From Actinobacteria bacterium 13_1_40CM_66_12 (GTDB lineage: Bacteria; Chloroflexota; Dormibacteria; Dormibacterales; Dormibacteraceae), in contig MNEW01000024.1 in NCBI GenBank assembly GCA_001917895.1, positions 1-18,248 on the forward strand: DNA of 18,248 nt, written 5' to 3'. A program made the translations under genes and the position numbers. This document shows positions 1-7,416 of this stretch, piece after piece. Position 1 is the stretch's first letter; each line of letters opens with the position of its first letter. The notes below the pieces were generated by a model. It searched no databases. It had not been told where the DNA came from and saw nothing but the letters and a program-made list of their open reading frames with translations.

Positions 1-347
1 TGTGCGGCAATGCGACCCTCGGCGAATTGGGCGAAGTCGGTCTCCCCACTGTCGGCATACGTGCGCACTGCTTCGAGGAGGCCGATCGAGCCCTCCTGGA
101 CCAGGTCCGAAACCGACAGACCGTGCTCACCTCGCGTCGCCGCCAGGCGCACAACGCGTTCCAGGTGCGCCGCCACGAGCCGGTCCTGGCTGACGCGATC
201 ACCCAAGCCGGCACGCTGGAGCAGCCTTGCCTCGTCGCCAGGGGTCAGGCCTCCCGCTGAACGAGCGCTGCTGATCAGAGCACTCAGCTCAGCTTCCGCC
301 TGGCCTTCGTCGGTCGGGCGCTCAGGTCGGCGCGGTGAGAAAGCCAT
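1..347 (-). CDS. RNA polymerase sigma-70-family factor, N-terminal part (cut by window edge)
   Basis: The frame is open from ATG at 347 to the left edge, giving 115 complete residues. Residues about 35-60 resemble sigma region 1.2 (LTPGDEARLL). Residues 57-115 resemble region 2.1-2.2: RLVAAHLERVVRLAA, then SDLVQEGSIGLLEAVRTY at 80-97, matching the family pattern DLIQEGNIGLMKAVEKF, which contacts the RNA polymerase beta' coiled coil. Regions 2.3-4, which read promoter DNA, lie outside the window, so the sigma group cannot be assigned. It is divergent from nfeD. TAGAAT (355-360, minus strand) ends 7 nt before the ATG, so the transcript may be leaderless; no clear -35 or Shine-Dalgarno was seen. 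The family call is good; the specific role is unknown. Confidence 0.82.
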   Translation of the reverse strand, partial: MAFSPRRPERPTDEGQAEAELSALISSARSAGGLTPGDEARLLQRAGLGDRVSQDRLVAAHLERVVRLAATRGEHGLSVSDLVQEGSIGLLEAVRTYADSGETDFAQFAEGRIAA

Positions 348-354
348 CTTGGCG

Positions 355-360
355 ATTCTA
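355..360 (-). promoter_or_regulatory. Candidate -10 element of the sigma-like gene (leaderless)
   Basis: TAGAAT on the minus strand matches TATAAT at 5 of 6 bases and lies 7 nt before the ATG at 347. That places the predicted transcript start at or next to the start codon. The -35 region is not recognisable. Confidence 0.4.
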
Positions 361-439
361 CGACGTGCCGGAAAGCCCTCCCGACCGAGGCCCGGCAGGC
401 GAATGTTCCACGTTTTACACCACTGGCCAACGAGCGGCC

Positions 440-445
440 TATGCT
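440..445 (+). promoter_or_regulatory. Candidate -10 element of nfeD (leaderless)
   Basis: TATGCT (4 of 6 to TATAAT) is followed by 6 nt and then the nfeD ATG at 452, so the predicted start falls on the ATG. TTTACA at 414-419 resembles a -35, but the 20-nt spacing is too long. This is weaker than the other two leaderless candidates. Confidence 0.25.
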
Positions 446-451
446 CAAAAG

Positions 452-1774
452 ATGCGCATCCGCCACTTGCTGGGAGCAGGGGTGGCTGCCCTTGCGATCG
501 CCGTCTTGCCGTCGACTTCGAGTGCCGCCGCGACGCCTCACGTCGAGCAGGCCGATCTCAACGGCGACATCAACAACATCATGGCCGCCTATATCTCAGC
601 CTCCGTTTCGCGCGCTGAGGCCGACCACGCCGACGCCCTGCTGGTGGTGATCAATACACCCGGCGGCATCTCGACTTCGATGGACGACATTGTCACCAGC
701 CTGCTGAACTCGAAGGTCCCGGTCATCGCCTTCGTTTACCCGAGCGGTGCGCGCGCCGCGTCTGCCGGGCTCTTCGTCGCCCAGGCGGCCGATGTCCTGG
801 CGATGGCGCCGGGCACCAACATCGGCTCGGCGCATCCAATCCAGGCTACCGGCGCAGATATCAGCGGAGACCTCGGCAAGAAGGTGCTCAACGACGCGGT
901 GACCAGGGTTCGCAACCTTGCGTCGATGCACGGACGCAATGCGGATTGGGCCGAGGATGCGGTGCGCAACAGCGTGAACGTCAACGCCGAGCAGGCCGTC
1001 CAGCTCCACGTCGCCGACCTGGAGTCTCCGGATCCGAACTCTCTGCTGACCGCGGTTGACAGCAAGGTCGTTCCCAGGCCAAGCGGTAGTTTGACGCTCC
1101 ACACAGCCGGCGCTCAAATTCAAGACTTTCCGATGCCGTTCTGGATGGTCTTCTTGAACGCTCTTATCGATCCAACTGTCGCCGCGCTTCTGATCCTGCT
1201 GGCGGCCTACGGCATCATCACTGAGCTCTCTACACCTGGCGCGATCCTCCCTGGCGTCGTCGGCGGAATCGCCGCCGTTCTCGCCATCGTCTCCCTGGCC
1301 AACCTTCCTGTGAACCTCGCGGGAGCTCTGCTGTTGCTGCTGGCGCTGGTTCTTTTCATCGCCGATATCAACGCCAATACGCATGGCATACTCAGCGCCG
1401 GCGGAGTCGTCGCGCTGCTATTGGGGATGGCGTTTCTCATCAATACCGGCCCCATCGGGCTCGGCGTCAATCCACTCGCGGCCATCATCGCGGCCGCTGT
1501 GACGGCTGGATTCTTCGTCTTCTTCATTCGCAAGGTATGGATCGCGCGCCGGCGTCCCGTCACTACCGGATCCGAGGCACTGCTGGGCGCAAAGGGTGAG
1601 GCCCGCGAGGAGCTCGCCCCGGAAGGACTAGTCTTTGTCCGCGGCGCGCTGTGGAAAGCCGTCGCGGCGAACGGTCCCATTCACCAGGGGACACCAGTGC
1701 GCGTGGTGGGTCGGAAGGGTCTGCAGCTGCAGGTGGAGGCCGGCGACACCGGTCAGAAGAAGGAGGACGCGTAA
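452..1774 (+). CDS. nfeD: NfeD-family membrane serine protease (long form)
   Basis: A 440-aa membrane protease of the ClpP/NfeD1b class that in other organisms acts with its neighbouring SPFH protein. Residues 1-26 are a signal peptide (MRIRHLL, hydrophobic core, cleavage near SSAAA). The ClpP-like domain follows to about residue 210: INTPGG near 68-72 and PSGARAASAG at 97-106 with nucleophile candidate S104. The lysine partner is probably K143 or K144, about 40 residues on as in the archaeal homologue. Several membrane segments occupy about residues 225-365. The C-terminal 70 residues form an OB-fold NfeD domain (LLGAKGEA... VRVVGRKG). ATG at 452 was chosen over a longer in-frame start at 335 because it opens the signal peptide and sits correctly after a -10-like element. 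Its stop overlaps the slipin start by one base (TAATG), implying an operon. Confidence 0.9.
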   Translation: MRIRHLLGAGVAALAIAVLPSTSSAAATPHVEQADLNGDINNIMAAYISASVSRAEADHADALLVVINTPGGISTSMDDIVTSLLNSKVPVIAFVYPSGARAASAGLFVAQAADVLAMAPGTNIGSAHPIQATGADISGDLGKKVLNDAVTRVRNLASMHGRNADWAEDAVRNSVNVNAEQAVQLHVADLESPDPNSLLTAVDSKVVPRPSGSLTLHTAGAQIQDFPMPFWMVFLNALIDPTVAALLILLAAYGIITELSTPGAILPGVVGGIAAVLAIVSLANLPVNLAGALLLLLALVLFIADINANTHGILSAGGVVALLLGMAFLINTGPIGLGVNPLAAIIAAAVTAGFFVFFIRKVWIARRRPVTTGSEALLGAKGEAREELAPEGLVFVRGALWKAVAANGPIHQGTPVRVVGRKGLQLQVEAGDTGQKKEDA

Positions 1775-2601
1775 TGGACATCACCACGCTGGTTGTCGTT
1801 GGTGTGGTCGTCGTGCTGGCGCTCATCATCGCGTTCTCGAGCCTGCGCATTGCCAACGAATACGAACGCGGCGTTGTCTTTCGCCTCGGCCGGCTGATCG
1901 CGCTGAAGGGGCCCGGCCTGTTTTTCATCATTCCGTTCGGAGTCGACCGGCTCGTCAAGATCGACCTGCGCGTCATCACGTTGGAGGTCCCCCCGCAAGA
2001 GGTGATCACCAACGACAACGTGACTGCAAAAGTGAATGCGGTTATCTATTTCCAGGTCGTCGATGCCCAGAGAGCCGTGACGCAGGTCCTCAACTACATC
2101 AACGCCACTTCGCAGATTGCGCAGACGACGCTGCGCGCCGCGTTGGGACAGGCCACGCTGGACGACCTGCTGGCCAACCGCGAGAAGATCAATCAGAACC
2201 TGCAGAAGATCATCGACGAGCAAACCGAGCCCTGGGGAATCAAGGTCGCTGTAGTTGAAATCAAGGACGTCGAGCTGCCCTCGACCATGCAGAGGGCGAT
2301 GGCAAAGCAGGCGGAGGCAGAGCGGGAAAAGCGCGCCAAGATCATCAACGCGGATGGAGAGTTTCAGGCCTCGCAGACGCTGGCCAACGCGGCCCAGATC
2401 ATCTCGACCCAGCAAGGCGCCCTTCAGCTCCGCTTCCTCCAGACTCTGGTCGAGATTGGCACCGAGAAGAACACCACGATCGTGCTCCCGATCCCGATCG
2501 AGCTTTTCAAGCCAATCCTGGAGGCCACTACCTCTAGGCCGGCGGCTCCCGGGCCAACCACCGCTCCGGCCCTGACTCCATCGACTAACAAGCCAGGCTG
2601 A
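1774..2601 (+). CDS. Slipin / SPFH-domain membrane scaffold protein
   Basis: A 275-aa stomatin/prohibitin-family protein. One N-terminal membrane segment (about residues 5-24, rich in V/L/I) is followed by the SPFH domain: NEYERGVVFRLGRL at 28-41, GPGLFFIIPFGVD, then LEVPPQEVITNDNVTAKVNA. A charged coiled-coil stretch (AEAEREKRAKIINADGE) follows, with a Pro/Thr-rich tail. These proteins oligomerise at the membrane and commonly partner the NfeD protease encoded beside them, as here. The start is firm: AGGAGG at 1761-1766 lies 7 nt before ATG 1774, and the 1-nt overlap with nfeD suggests translational coupling. Length and motifs are ordinary for the family. Confidence 0.93.
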   Translation: MDITTLVVVGVVVVLALIIAFSSLRIANEYERGVVFRLGRLIALKGPGLFFIIPFGVDRLVKIDLRVITLEVPPQEVITNDNVTAKVNAVIYFQVVDAQRAVTQVLNYINATSQIAQTTLRAALGQATLDDLLANREKINQNLQKIIDEQTEPWGIKVAVVEIKDVELPSTMQRAMAKQAEAEREKRAKIINADGEFQASQTLANAAQIISTQQGALQLRFLQTLVEIGTEKNTTIVLPIPIELFKPILEATTSRPAAPGPTTAPALTPSTNKPG

Positions 2602-2608
2602 TCGCGCC

Positions 2609-3664
2609 CTGACCCTCGACGCCGCGGGCGCGTTCGTCTCGCTACTCCTGCCGCTGCCGTTGATAGTCACCGCCAACGCGGCGGTGAGCCGCTCGTGGGC
2701 AAGTCAAGCCACCGGCATCCTTGCCGGCCTGACCTCCGGCGCGACTTTTCTATTTGGCGCTGTCTATTTCGCCGGCATCCTCGGCCCTCCCGCGACCGGA
2801 GCCTCGGCTTCGGCGATTGGTGCCGGCATCATGATCACGGCGATCGTCGCGGCGGTGTTGACCTCTCACCCGATGCGCGAGCGCGTCGCACGCACCCTCA
2901 ACCTCGACCCCGACAACCCTGTCCATGGGCTCGCGTTGGTTCTGGCCGTGATCCTGTTTGGCTCTCAGGTCTCGCTCGTCGCCTTTACGGACGTTCTCGC
3001 CGCCGACAGATCGCAACCACCGTTGACCGTCCTCGATCTTTTCGCGCAGGAGGTCCCGTTCCTCATCATCGCCGCGACTGGCGTCGGTCTCTACATCCGG
3101 AGGGACGCCACTCAAGCCACTGCTCGCCTGGGCGTGGTCAAACCGGCCTGGTGGCAGATCGCGCTGGCACTGGCAGCCGCCGGTGTCTTCTTCGCGTTCG
3201 GCCAGGGGATCGATTTTTTGAGCCACGCATTGACGCCTGATATCGCGCACAACGTCGACATCACAACCCGGCACGTATTCGGCGGGCTGGGCGCTCCCGC
3301 CGGGATTGCCGCCATCGCCGTGCTGCCCGCGATCTGCGAAGAGATCCTGTTTCGCGGTGCACTTCAGCCGCGACTCGGGCTGGTGGTGACGGCGCTCCTC
3401 TTCACCTCGATCCACACCCAGTACAGCATCTCGTTCGACACATTCGCGGTGTTCGTGCTCGCACTCGGCCTGGGTGTGATCCGCAAGTACACGAACACGA
3501 CCACGACGATCGTCACGCACGCGGCGTACAACCTCGTTGTCAGCATCGGCATTGCAAGCCAGCTTCTGGGATTTGCCATCGCAGTCGAGCTGGCGCTCCT
3601 CGCCTTGACCGCGTTGGCGCTGTGGTCTTACCGCGGCCGCACCCCAGCGGCGACGAATCCGTGA
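2609..3664 (+). CDS. CPBP-family intramembrane metalloprotease (probable CTG start)
   Basis: A polytopic membrane protein of the CAAX-protease/bacteriocin-processing (CPBP, Abi) family. All three motifs are present, numbered from CTG 2609: EEILFR (E244, E245, R249), FTSIH (F265, H269) and HAAYN (H304, N308), which form the predicted metal/active site. About eight hydrophobic segments are visible. The first canonical start, TTG at 2660, would begin inside a hydrophobic segment. The frame is open back to a stop at 2573, with strong G/C third positions from CTG 2609 onward, so translation probably starts near 2609, 7 nt after the slipin stop. No good Shine-Dalgarno was seen, so the start is uncertain. 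The substrate is unknown; context suggests membrane quality control with NfeD/slipin. Confidence 0.85.
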   Translation: MTLDAAGAFVSLLLPLPLIVTANAAVSRSWASQATGILAGLTSGATFLFGAVYFAGILGPPATGASASAIGAGIMITAIVAAVLTSHPMRERVARTLNLDPDNPVHGLALVLAVILFGSQVSLVAFTDVLAADRSQPPLTVLDLFAQEVPFLIIAATGVGLYIRRDATQATARLGVVKPAWWQIALALAAAGVFFAFGQGIDFLSHALTPDIAHNVDITTRHVFGGLGAPAGIAAIAVLPAICEEILFRGALQPRLGLVVTALLFTSIHTQYSISFDTFAVFVLALGLGVIRKYTNTTTTIVTHAAYNLVVSIGIASQLLGFAIAVELALLALTALALWSYRGRTPAATNP

Positions 3665-3850
3665 TCAATGTGGTCTTAACAGGCTGGGTTGCAGGAGTCA
3701 GATCGAACATCTAGGTTGGCCGGTAAGGTGCGAGGCGGGGGAGGGGCCGCACCGGGACAGGGAGGGCCCCCAAAGGGTGGGGTCGGGCGATCGCGGGCCT
3801 TAACAGACCCGGTAGTCAGCCACCGACCCCTAAGGCTACAATTCCGCTGA
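3665..3850. other. Intergenic region before parA
   Basis: This 186-bp G-rich spacer holds the candidate parA promoter at its right end. It also has a weak hairpin (GGTGCG/CGCACC around a 15-nt loop near 3727-3753) without a T-tract, and two copies of CTTAACAG (3675-3682 and 3799-3806) of uncertain meaning. No RNA gene, consensus parS or small ORF with a Shine-Dalgarno was found. Confidence 0.5.
3813..3842 (+). promoter_or_regulatory. Candidate parA promoter (leaderless type)
   Basis: TAGTCA (3813-3818, 4 of 6 to TTGACA), an 18-nt spacer, then TACAAT (3837-3842, 5 of 6 to TATAAT). Eight nt separate TACAAT from ATG 3851, so the transcript would start at or within two bases of the start codon. 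No Shine-Dalgarno precedes that ATG. Confidence 0.5.
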
Positions 3851-4666
3851 ATGGCCCCAGATATAGGAGCGGTAGTTCGCTCTGACCCCAAGATGTTGGC
3901 TACCACCCGGACAACCGTCCTCGCCGTCGTCAACCAGAAGGGGGGCGTCGGCAAGACGACCACCGCCATCAACCTCGGCGCCGCGCTGGCGGAGCTCGGC
4001 CATCCCGTGTTGCTCATCGATCTCGACCCCCAGGCCAACTCCACCTCCGGCCTCGGACTCGATCCGGCGCGAGTGCGCGGCACCATCTACCAGCTCCTCG
4101 CCGGCGATGCCTCGGTGGACGAAGTGATGGTGGAGACCGCAGTGCCTCTGCTGAGCCTCGTGCCCTCGCACATCGATCTCGCCGGCGCCGAGATCGAGCT
4201 CGCATCGCTCGACGAACGCGAGACCCGTCTGAGCAAGGCGATCGCATCGGTGCCCGATGCAATCGAGTGCGTGATCATCGACTGCCCACCATCCCTCGGG
4301 CTGCTCACTCTCAACGCCCTCACCGCCGCGACCAGCATGCTCATCCCTACCCAGTGCGAATACTTCGCCCTCGAAGGATTGAGGCATCTCCTCTACACGC
4401 ATCAACTCGTGCGCTCGCGCCTCAATCCAAGGCTCGAGGTTGCCGGAATTTTGATGACCCAATTCGATGGGCGCACCACGCTTTCGTGGGACGTTCTCGA
4501 AGAGGTCCGGCGCTCGCATCCCACACACGTGCTGAAGACGCTCATCCCCCGCAACGTCCGGATCAGCGAGGCACCGAGTCACGGCAAGTCAGTAATCCAG
4601 TACGACCCATCATCGCGGGGCGCGGCCGCATATCGCGCCCTGGCAAAGGAGCTGTTGGAACGATGA
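3851..4666 (+). CDS. parA: Chromosome partitioning ATPase ParA (Soj)
   Basis: A 271-aa deviant-Walker ATPase that binds DNA as an ATP dimer and moves or positions ParB-bound origin regions. The deviant Walker A motif KGGVGKTT spans residues 30-37 with signature K30 and K35. Walker A' is LLIDLDPQANSTSG and Walker B is VIIDCPPSLG; the C-terminal half carries the usual IPRNVRISEAPSHGK. It overlaps parB by ATGA, an operon signature. ATG 3851 was chosen because it follows a leaderless-type -10. A second ATG at 3893 would give a more typical short N-terminus but has no Shine-Dalgarno. The chromosomal (Soj-like) assignment follows from motif set, size and origin-proximal location. Confidence 0.95.
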   Translation: MAPDIGAVVRSDPKMLATTRTTVLAVVNQKGGVGKTTTAINLGAALAELGHPVLLIDLDPQANSTSGLGLDPARVRGTIYQLLAGDASVDEVMVETAVPLLSLVPSHIDLAGAEIELASLDERETRLSKAIASVPDAIECVIIDCPPSLGLLTLNALTAATSMLIPTQCEYFALEGLRHLLYTHQLVRSRLNPRLEVAGILMTQFDGRTTLSWDVLEEVRRSHPTHVLKTLIPRNVRISEAPSHGKSVIQYDPSSRGAAAYRALAKELLER

Positions 4667-5505
4667 GCCCATCACCATTGCGCGGTCTCGGCCGCGGACT
4701 CAACGCGCTCATCCCGATGTCGCGTGAGGGTGAGGCGATGGTGCCGCAGATGATTGCGGTCGACCAGATCCGCCCCTCGCATCAGCAGGTCCGCTCGCGC
4801 TTCGACGCCGAGCCATTGGGCGAGCTGGCCGAATCGATACGCCAGCACGGCGTGCTGCAGCCGCTCCTCGTCCGCAGGAGCATCGACGGCTACGAGCTGA
4901 TCGCGGGAGAGAGACGATGGCGTGCCGCTCGGCTCGCGGGCCTCAACTCGGTGCCTGCGGTCGTGCGCAGCGACACCGGCAACGACGCGCAGCTGGTGCT
5001 CGGCTTGATCGAGAACCTCCAGCGTGCCGACCTCGACCCGATCGAAGAAGCTCGCGGGCTCAAACGCCTCACCGAAGAGTTCAGCCTCACTCATGACGAG
5101 GTCGCGCAGCGGATTGGAAAGCATCGCGTCTCTGTAACCCAATCTCTACGCCTGCTCGGCGGCTGCGCAGCAGTGCAATCCTCGGTCGCCGCCGGCGCCA
5201 TCACCGCCGGCCACGCCCGCGCCCTGATCGCGTTGGAAAGCCAGGCTGCCCAGGAGCATGGACTCAAGGTCGTGATCGCGAAGAGACTTTCTGTGCGCCA
5301 GACCGAGAACTGGGTGAGGACCTACAAGCCGCGCCGTGTCCCGCGCAGCGGCGCTCCATCGGAACTTCGTCGCTTGGCCGCCGCGGCCGAGTCGCAGCTT
5401 GGTGTCCCGGTCAAGATCACCGGCAGTCTCAAACGAGGGACGGTAGAGCTCCGGTACTCAAGTCAGGAAGAGCTGGAACGGGTCTGCGCTAAGCTCGTCT
5501 CCTAA
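4663..5505 (+). CDS. parB: Chromosome partitioning protein ParB (Spo0J)
   Basis: A 280-aa centromere-binding CTPase clamp. The N-terminus LRGLGRGLNALIP is the basic ParA-stimulating peptide. The CTP-binding ParB/Srx domain includes LAESIRQHGVLQPLLVR and GERRWRAAR (from residue 82), followed by LIENLQRADLDPIEEA. A helix-turn-helix (LTHDEVAQRIGKHRVSVTQ) recognises parS, and a C-terminal dimerisation segment follows. AAGGAG (4646-4651) lies 11 nt before ATG 4663, inside the 3' end of parA, and the ATGA overlap supports coupled translation. The ORF is open further upstream, but that part overlaps parA in another frame and lacks family similarity. No consensus parS site was found in the window. 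Confidence 0.96.
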   Translation: MSPSPLRGLGRGLNALIPMSREGEAMVPQMIAVDQIRPSHQQVRSRFDAEPLGELAESIRQHGVLQPLLVRRSIDGYELIAGERRWRAARLAGLNSVPAVVRSDTGNDAQLVLGLIENLQRADLDPIEEARGLKRLTEEFSLTHDEVAQRIGKHRVSVTQSLRLLGGCAAVQSSVAAGAITAGHARALIALESQAAQEHGLKVVIAKRLSVRQTENWVRTYKPRRVPRSGAPSELRRLAAAAESQLGVPVKITGSLKRGTVELRYSSQEELERVCAKLVS

Positions 5506-5511
5506 AACTCA

Positions 5512-6132
5512 ATGGCCGCCCCCCAACAGCCCGCAGTCGCGGCGAATCAACCACGCACAGCGACCGGCTCGATCCTACGCGAGCTTGCCGAGGTCATCGT
5601 GCTCGCGGTCATCCTTTACTTCGGCATCAGCTTCGCGGTGCAAACGGTGCACGTCGAGGGCCTGTCGATGTTCGCGACGCTCGACAACAACGATTACCTG
5701 ATCGCGGACAAGATCGACTACCGCCTACACGCTCCACAGCGCGGCGACATCATCATCCTGCGTCCGCCCACCGACAACTCCAAGGACTTCATCAAGCGCA
5801 TCATCGCGCTTCCCGGCGAGCGCCTCCTGATCCGAGATTCGATCGTCTACATCAACGGCCATCGACTTGTGGAGCCGTACCTGCCCGAGGCCTGGACCGC
5901 GAACACCTCATGGGATCAATGTGGCAACCTTGACGGCTGCATCATGGCGCAGGATCAGTACTTCGTCATGGGGGACAACCGCAACCGATCGCAGGACTCG
6001 CGCATCTTCGGACCCATAGGCCGCGACCGCATCGACGGACGCGCCTGGTTCCGCATCTGGCCCGTCGACCATTTCGGCAATATCTACTCCCAGGTGCCCA
6101 CGGTGCAGAGCGGCTCCGCCGCCGTGGGCTGA
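5512..6132 (+). CDS. lepB: Signal peptidase I
   Basis: A 206-aa type I signal peptidase that removes signal peptides outside the membrane. One N-terminal membrane segment spans about residues 24-44. The catalytic serine is S52 in EGLSMFATL and the general-base lysine is K95 in KDFIKRIIALPGE. Box E is GDNRNRSQDSR at 154-164. The family motif is usually SMxPTL, and here the proline is replaced by alanine (A55). Two cysteines (C137, C143) in the extracytoplasmic loop could form a disulfide. ATG 5512 lies only 6 nt after the parB stop, so it is probably co-transcribed with parAB; no clear Shine-Dalgarno was seen. Linkage to parAB is not a common arrangement. Confidence 0.93.
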   Translation: MAAPQQPAVAANQPRTATGSILRELAEVIVLAVILYFGISFAVQTVHVEGLSMFATLDNNDYLIADKIDYRLHAPQRGDIIILRPPTDNSKDFIKRIIALPGERLLIRDSIVYINGHRLVEPYLPEAWTANTSWDQCGNLDGCIMAQDQYFVMGDNRNRSQDSRIFGPIGRDRIDGRAWFRIWPVDHFGNIYSQVPTVQSGSAAVG

Positions 6133-6147
6133 GTACGAGAGCAGCCG

Positions 6148-7416
6148 CTAAGCGCCAACCGCGGCCCTGAACGAGGCATCCTTGGCGAAGGGGCCGATCA
6201 CCGCCATCTGCATCGGCGTCCTCAACACCTCATTGGCGACGCGCCGCACCTCCGCTGCGGTGATGGCGTCCACCAGCGCCACCTCCTCCTCGATCGTCTT
6301 GATCGATCCAATCAGCAGCTCCTGGTATGCGAGCCAGAACGAGACCCCGTTCGTGCTCTCGAGCTCGAGCCGCAGGCGGCCCTTCGTGAATTCTTTCGCC
6401 CGCCCGAGCTCTTCCTCGTTGAGCTCGTGATCGCATAGAGCGTTCATCTCCGCGATCACGGCATTGACGGCCGCGACCGCGTTCTTAGGATCGACACCCA
6501 GGTACACGCCGAGGAGGCCGGTGTCGCGATGCTTTTGCGTGAAACTGTGCACGTCGTATGCCAGCCCGAGTCGTTCGCGGATGTTCAGGAACAGCCGCGA
6601 GCTCATCCCCTCACCGAGCACGGTGTTCAACAGATCGAGCGCAAATCGGTCGGGGTGCAGATAGCTCAACGCGCGAACACCCAGGCAAATGTGCGCTTGC
6701 TCCGTCCGCCGCCGTCGCATGAGCACCCGTGGCTCGAGCAGTGGCGCCGGCAACGACGGCGCCAGAAGCCCATCGGGGTCGGCCGGCAGCGTCAATCGCG
6801 AACCGACCATCGCTACCACGTCGCCTTCATCGAACGCCCCCGCCGCGCCGATGACCAGGTTCGGCAGCCGGTAATGCGCGCTCGCGTACTCGAGGATGTC
6901 GTCCCGGGTCAGTCGTGCGACCGACTGCTCGGTGCCGGCGATATCGCGCCCCAGCGGATGATCCGGCCACATGATCTCGTCGAACAGGTTCTGGACGAAC
7001 TCTTGCGGCTGGTCCTGGTACATGCGCAGCTCCTCAAGGATCACCATCCGCTCGCGCTCGACGTCCGCCGGCGCGAGCTTGGAGTTGGAAACGATGTCGG
7101 TGAGCACATCAAGGCCGAGTTCTACATGCTCGGCAGGCACTCTCGTCCAGTAGGCGGTCAGCTCTTTGTCGGTGGAAGCGTTGACGAAGCCGCCGACACC
7201 TTCGATGGCATCGGCGATCTCCTTCGACGTCGGCCTTCTCTGGGTGCCTTTGAAGAAAAGGTGCTCGATAAAATGCGACACGCCCGCGTAGCGCTCGTCC
7301 TCAAGCCTCGAACCGCCGCCAAACATGAAGACAATGCTCGCCGATAGACGTTCGGGCATCGCCGCGGCTACCAGTTTCGCCCCGCCCGCCAGCTCGTGAA
7401 CTCGGTGGAGTGTCAG
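6148..7416 (-). CDS. M16-family zinc metalloprotease (YmxG/MPP-beta-like), probable CTG start
   Basis: A 422-aa M16 (pitrilysin/insulinase) peptidase, a single-domain-pair form like Bacillus YmxG and mitochondrial processing peptidase beta. The inverted zinc motif HFIEH gives H48, E51 (catalytic) and H52, with E128 or E129 about 76 residues later as third ligand, all intact. The family begins about 35 residues before GSR, and the frame supplies exactly that only if translation starts at CTG 7416. The first ATG, at 7359, would remove the first strand (THELAGGAK-like region). CTG 7416 overlaps the TGA of the preceding gene by 4 nt and sits 5 nt after GGGGAG (7422-7427). It may process exported or peptide substrates; the natural substrate is unknown. 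Confidence 0.9.
   Translation of the reverse strand: MTLHRVHELAGGAKLVAAAMPERLSASIVFMFGGGSRLEDERYAGVSHFIEHLFFKGTQRRPTSKEIADAIEGVGGFVNASTDKELTAYWTRVPAEHVELGLDVLTDIVSNSKLAPADVERERMVILEELRMYQDQPQEFVQNLFDEIMWPDHPLGRDIAGTEQSVARLTRDDILEYASAHYRLPNLVIGAAGAFDEGDVVAMVGSRLTLPADPDGLLAPSLPAPLLEPRVLMRRRRTEQAHICLGVRALSYLHPDRFALDLLNTVLGEGMSSRLFLNIRERLGLAYDVHSFTQKHRDTGLLGVYLGVDPKNAVAAVNAVIAEMNALCDHELNEEELGRAKEFTKGRLRLELESTNGVSFWLAYQELLIGSIKTIEEEVALVDAITAAEVRRVANEVLRTPMQMAVIGPFAKDASFRAAVGA

Noticed and set aside
596..1384. 262-codon minus-strand frame opposite nfeD
   Set aside because: Antisense to a well-supported protease gene with no domain of its own.
3675..3806. Two CTTAACAG direct repeats before parA
   Set aside because: Eight bases 124 nt apart with no further similarity is too little to call a binding site.
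6127..6146. Hairpin GGCTG/CAGCC between lepB and the M16 gene as a terminator
   Set aside because: The stem is only 5 bp with a 10-nt loop and no T-tract; not distinguishable from chance.
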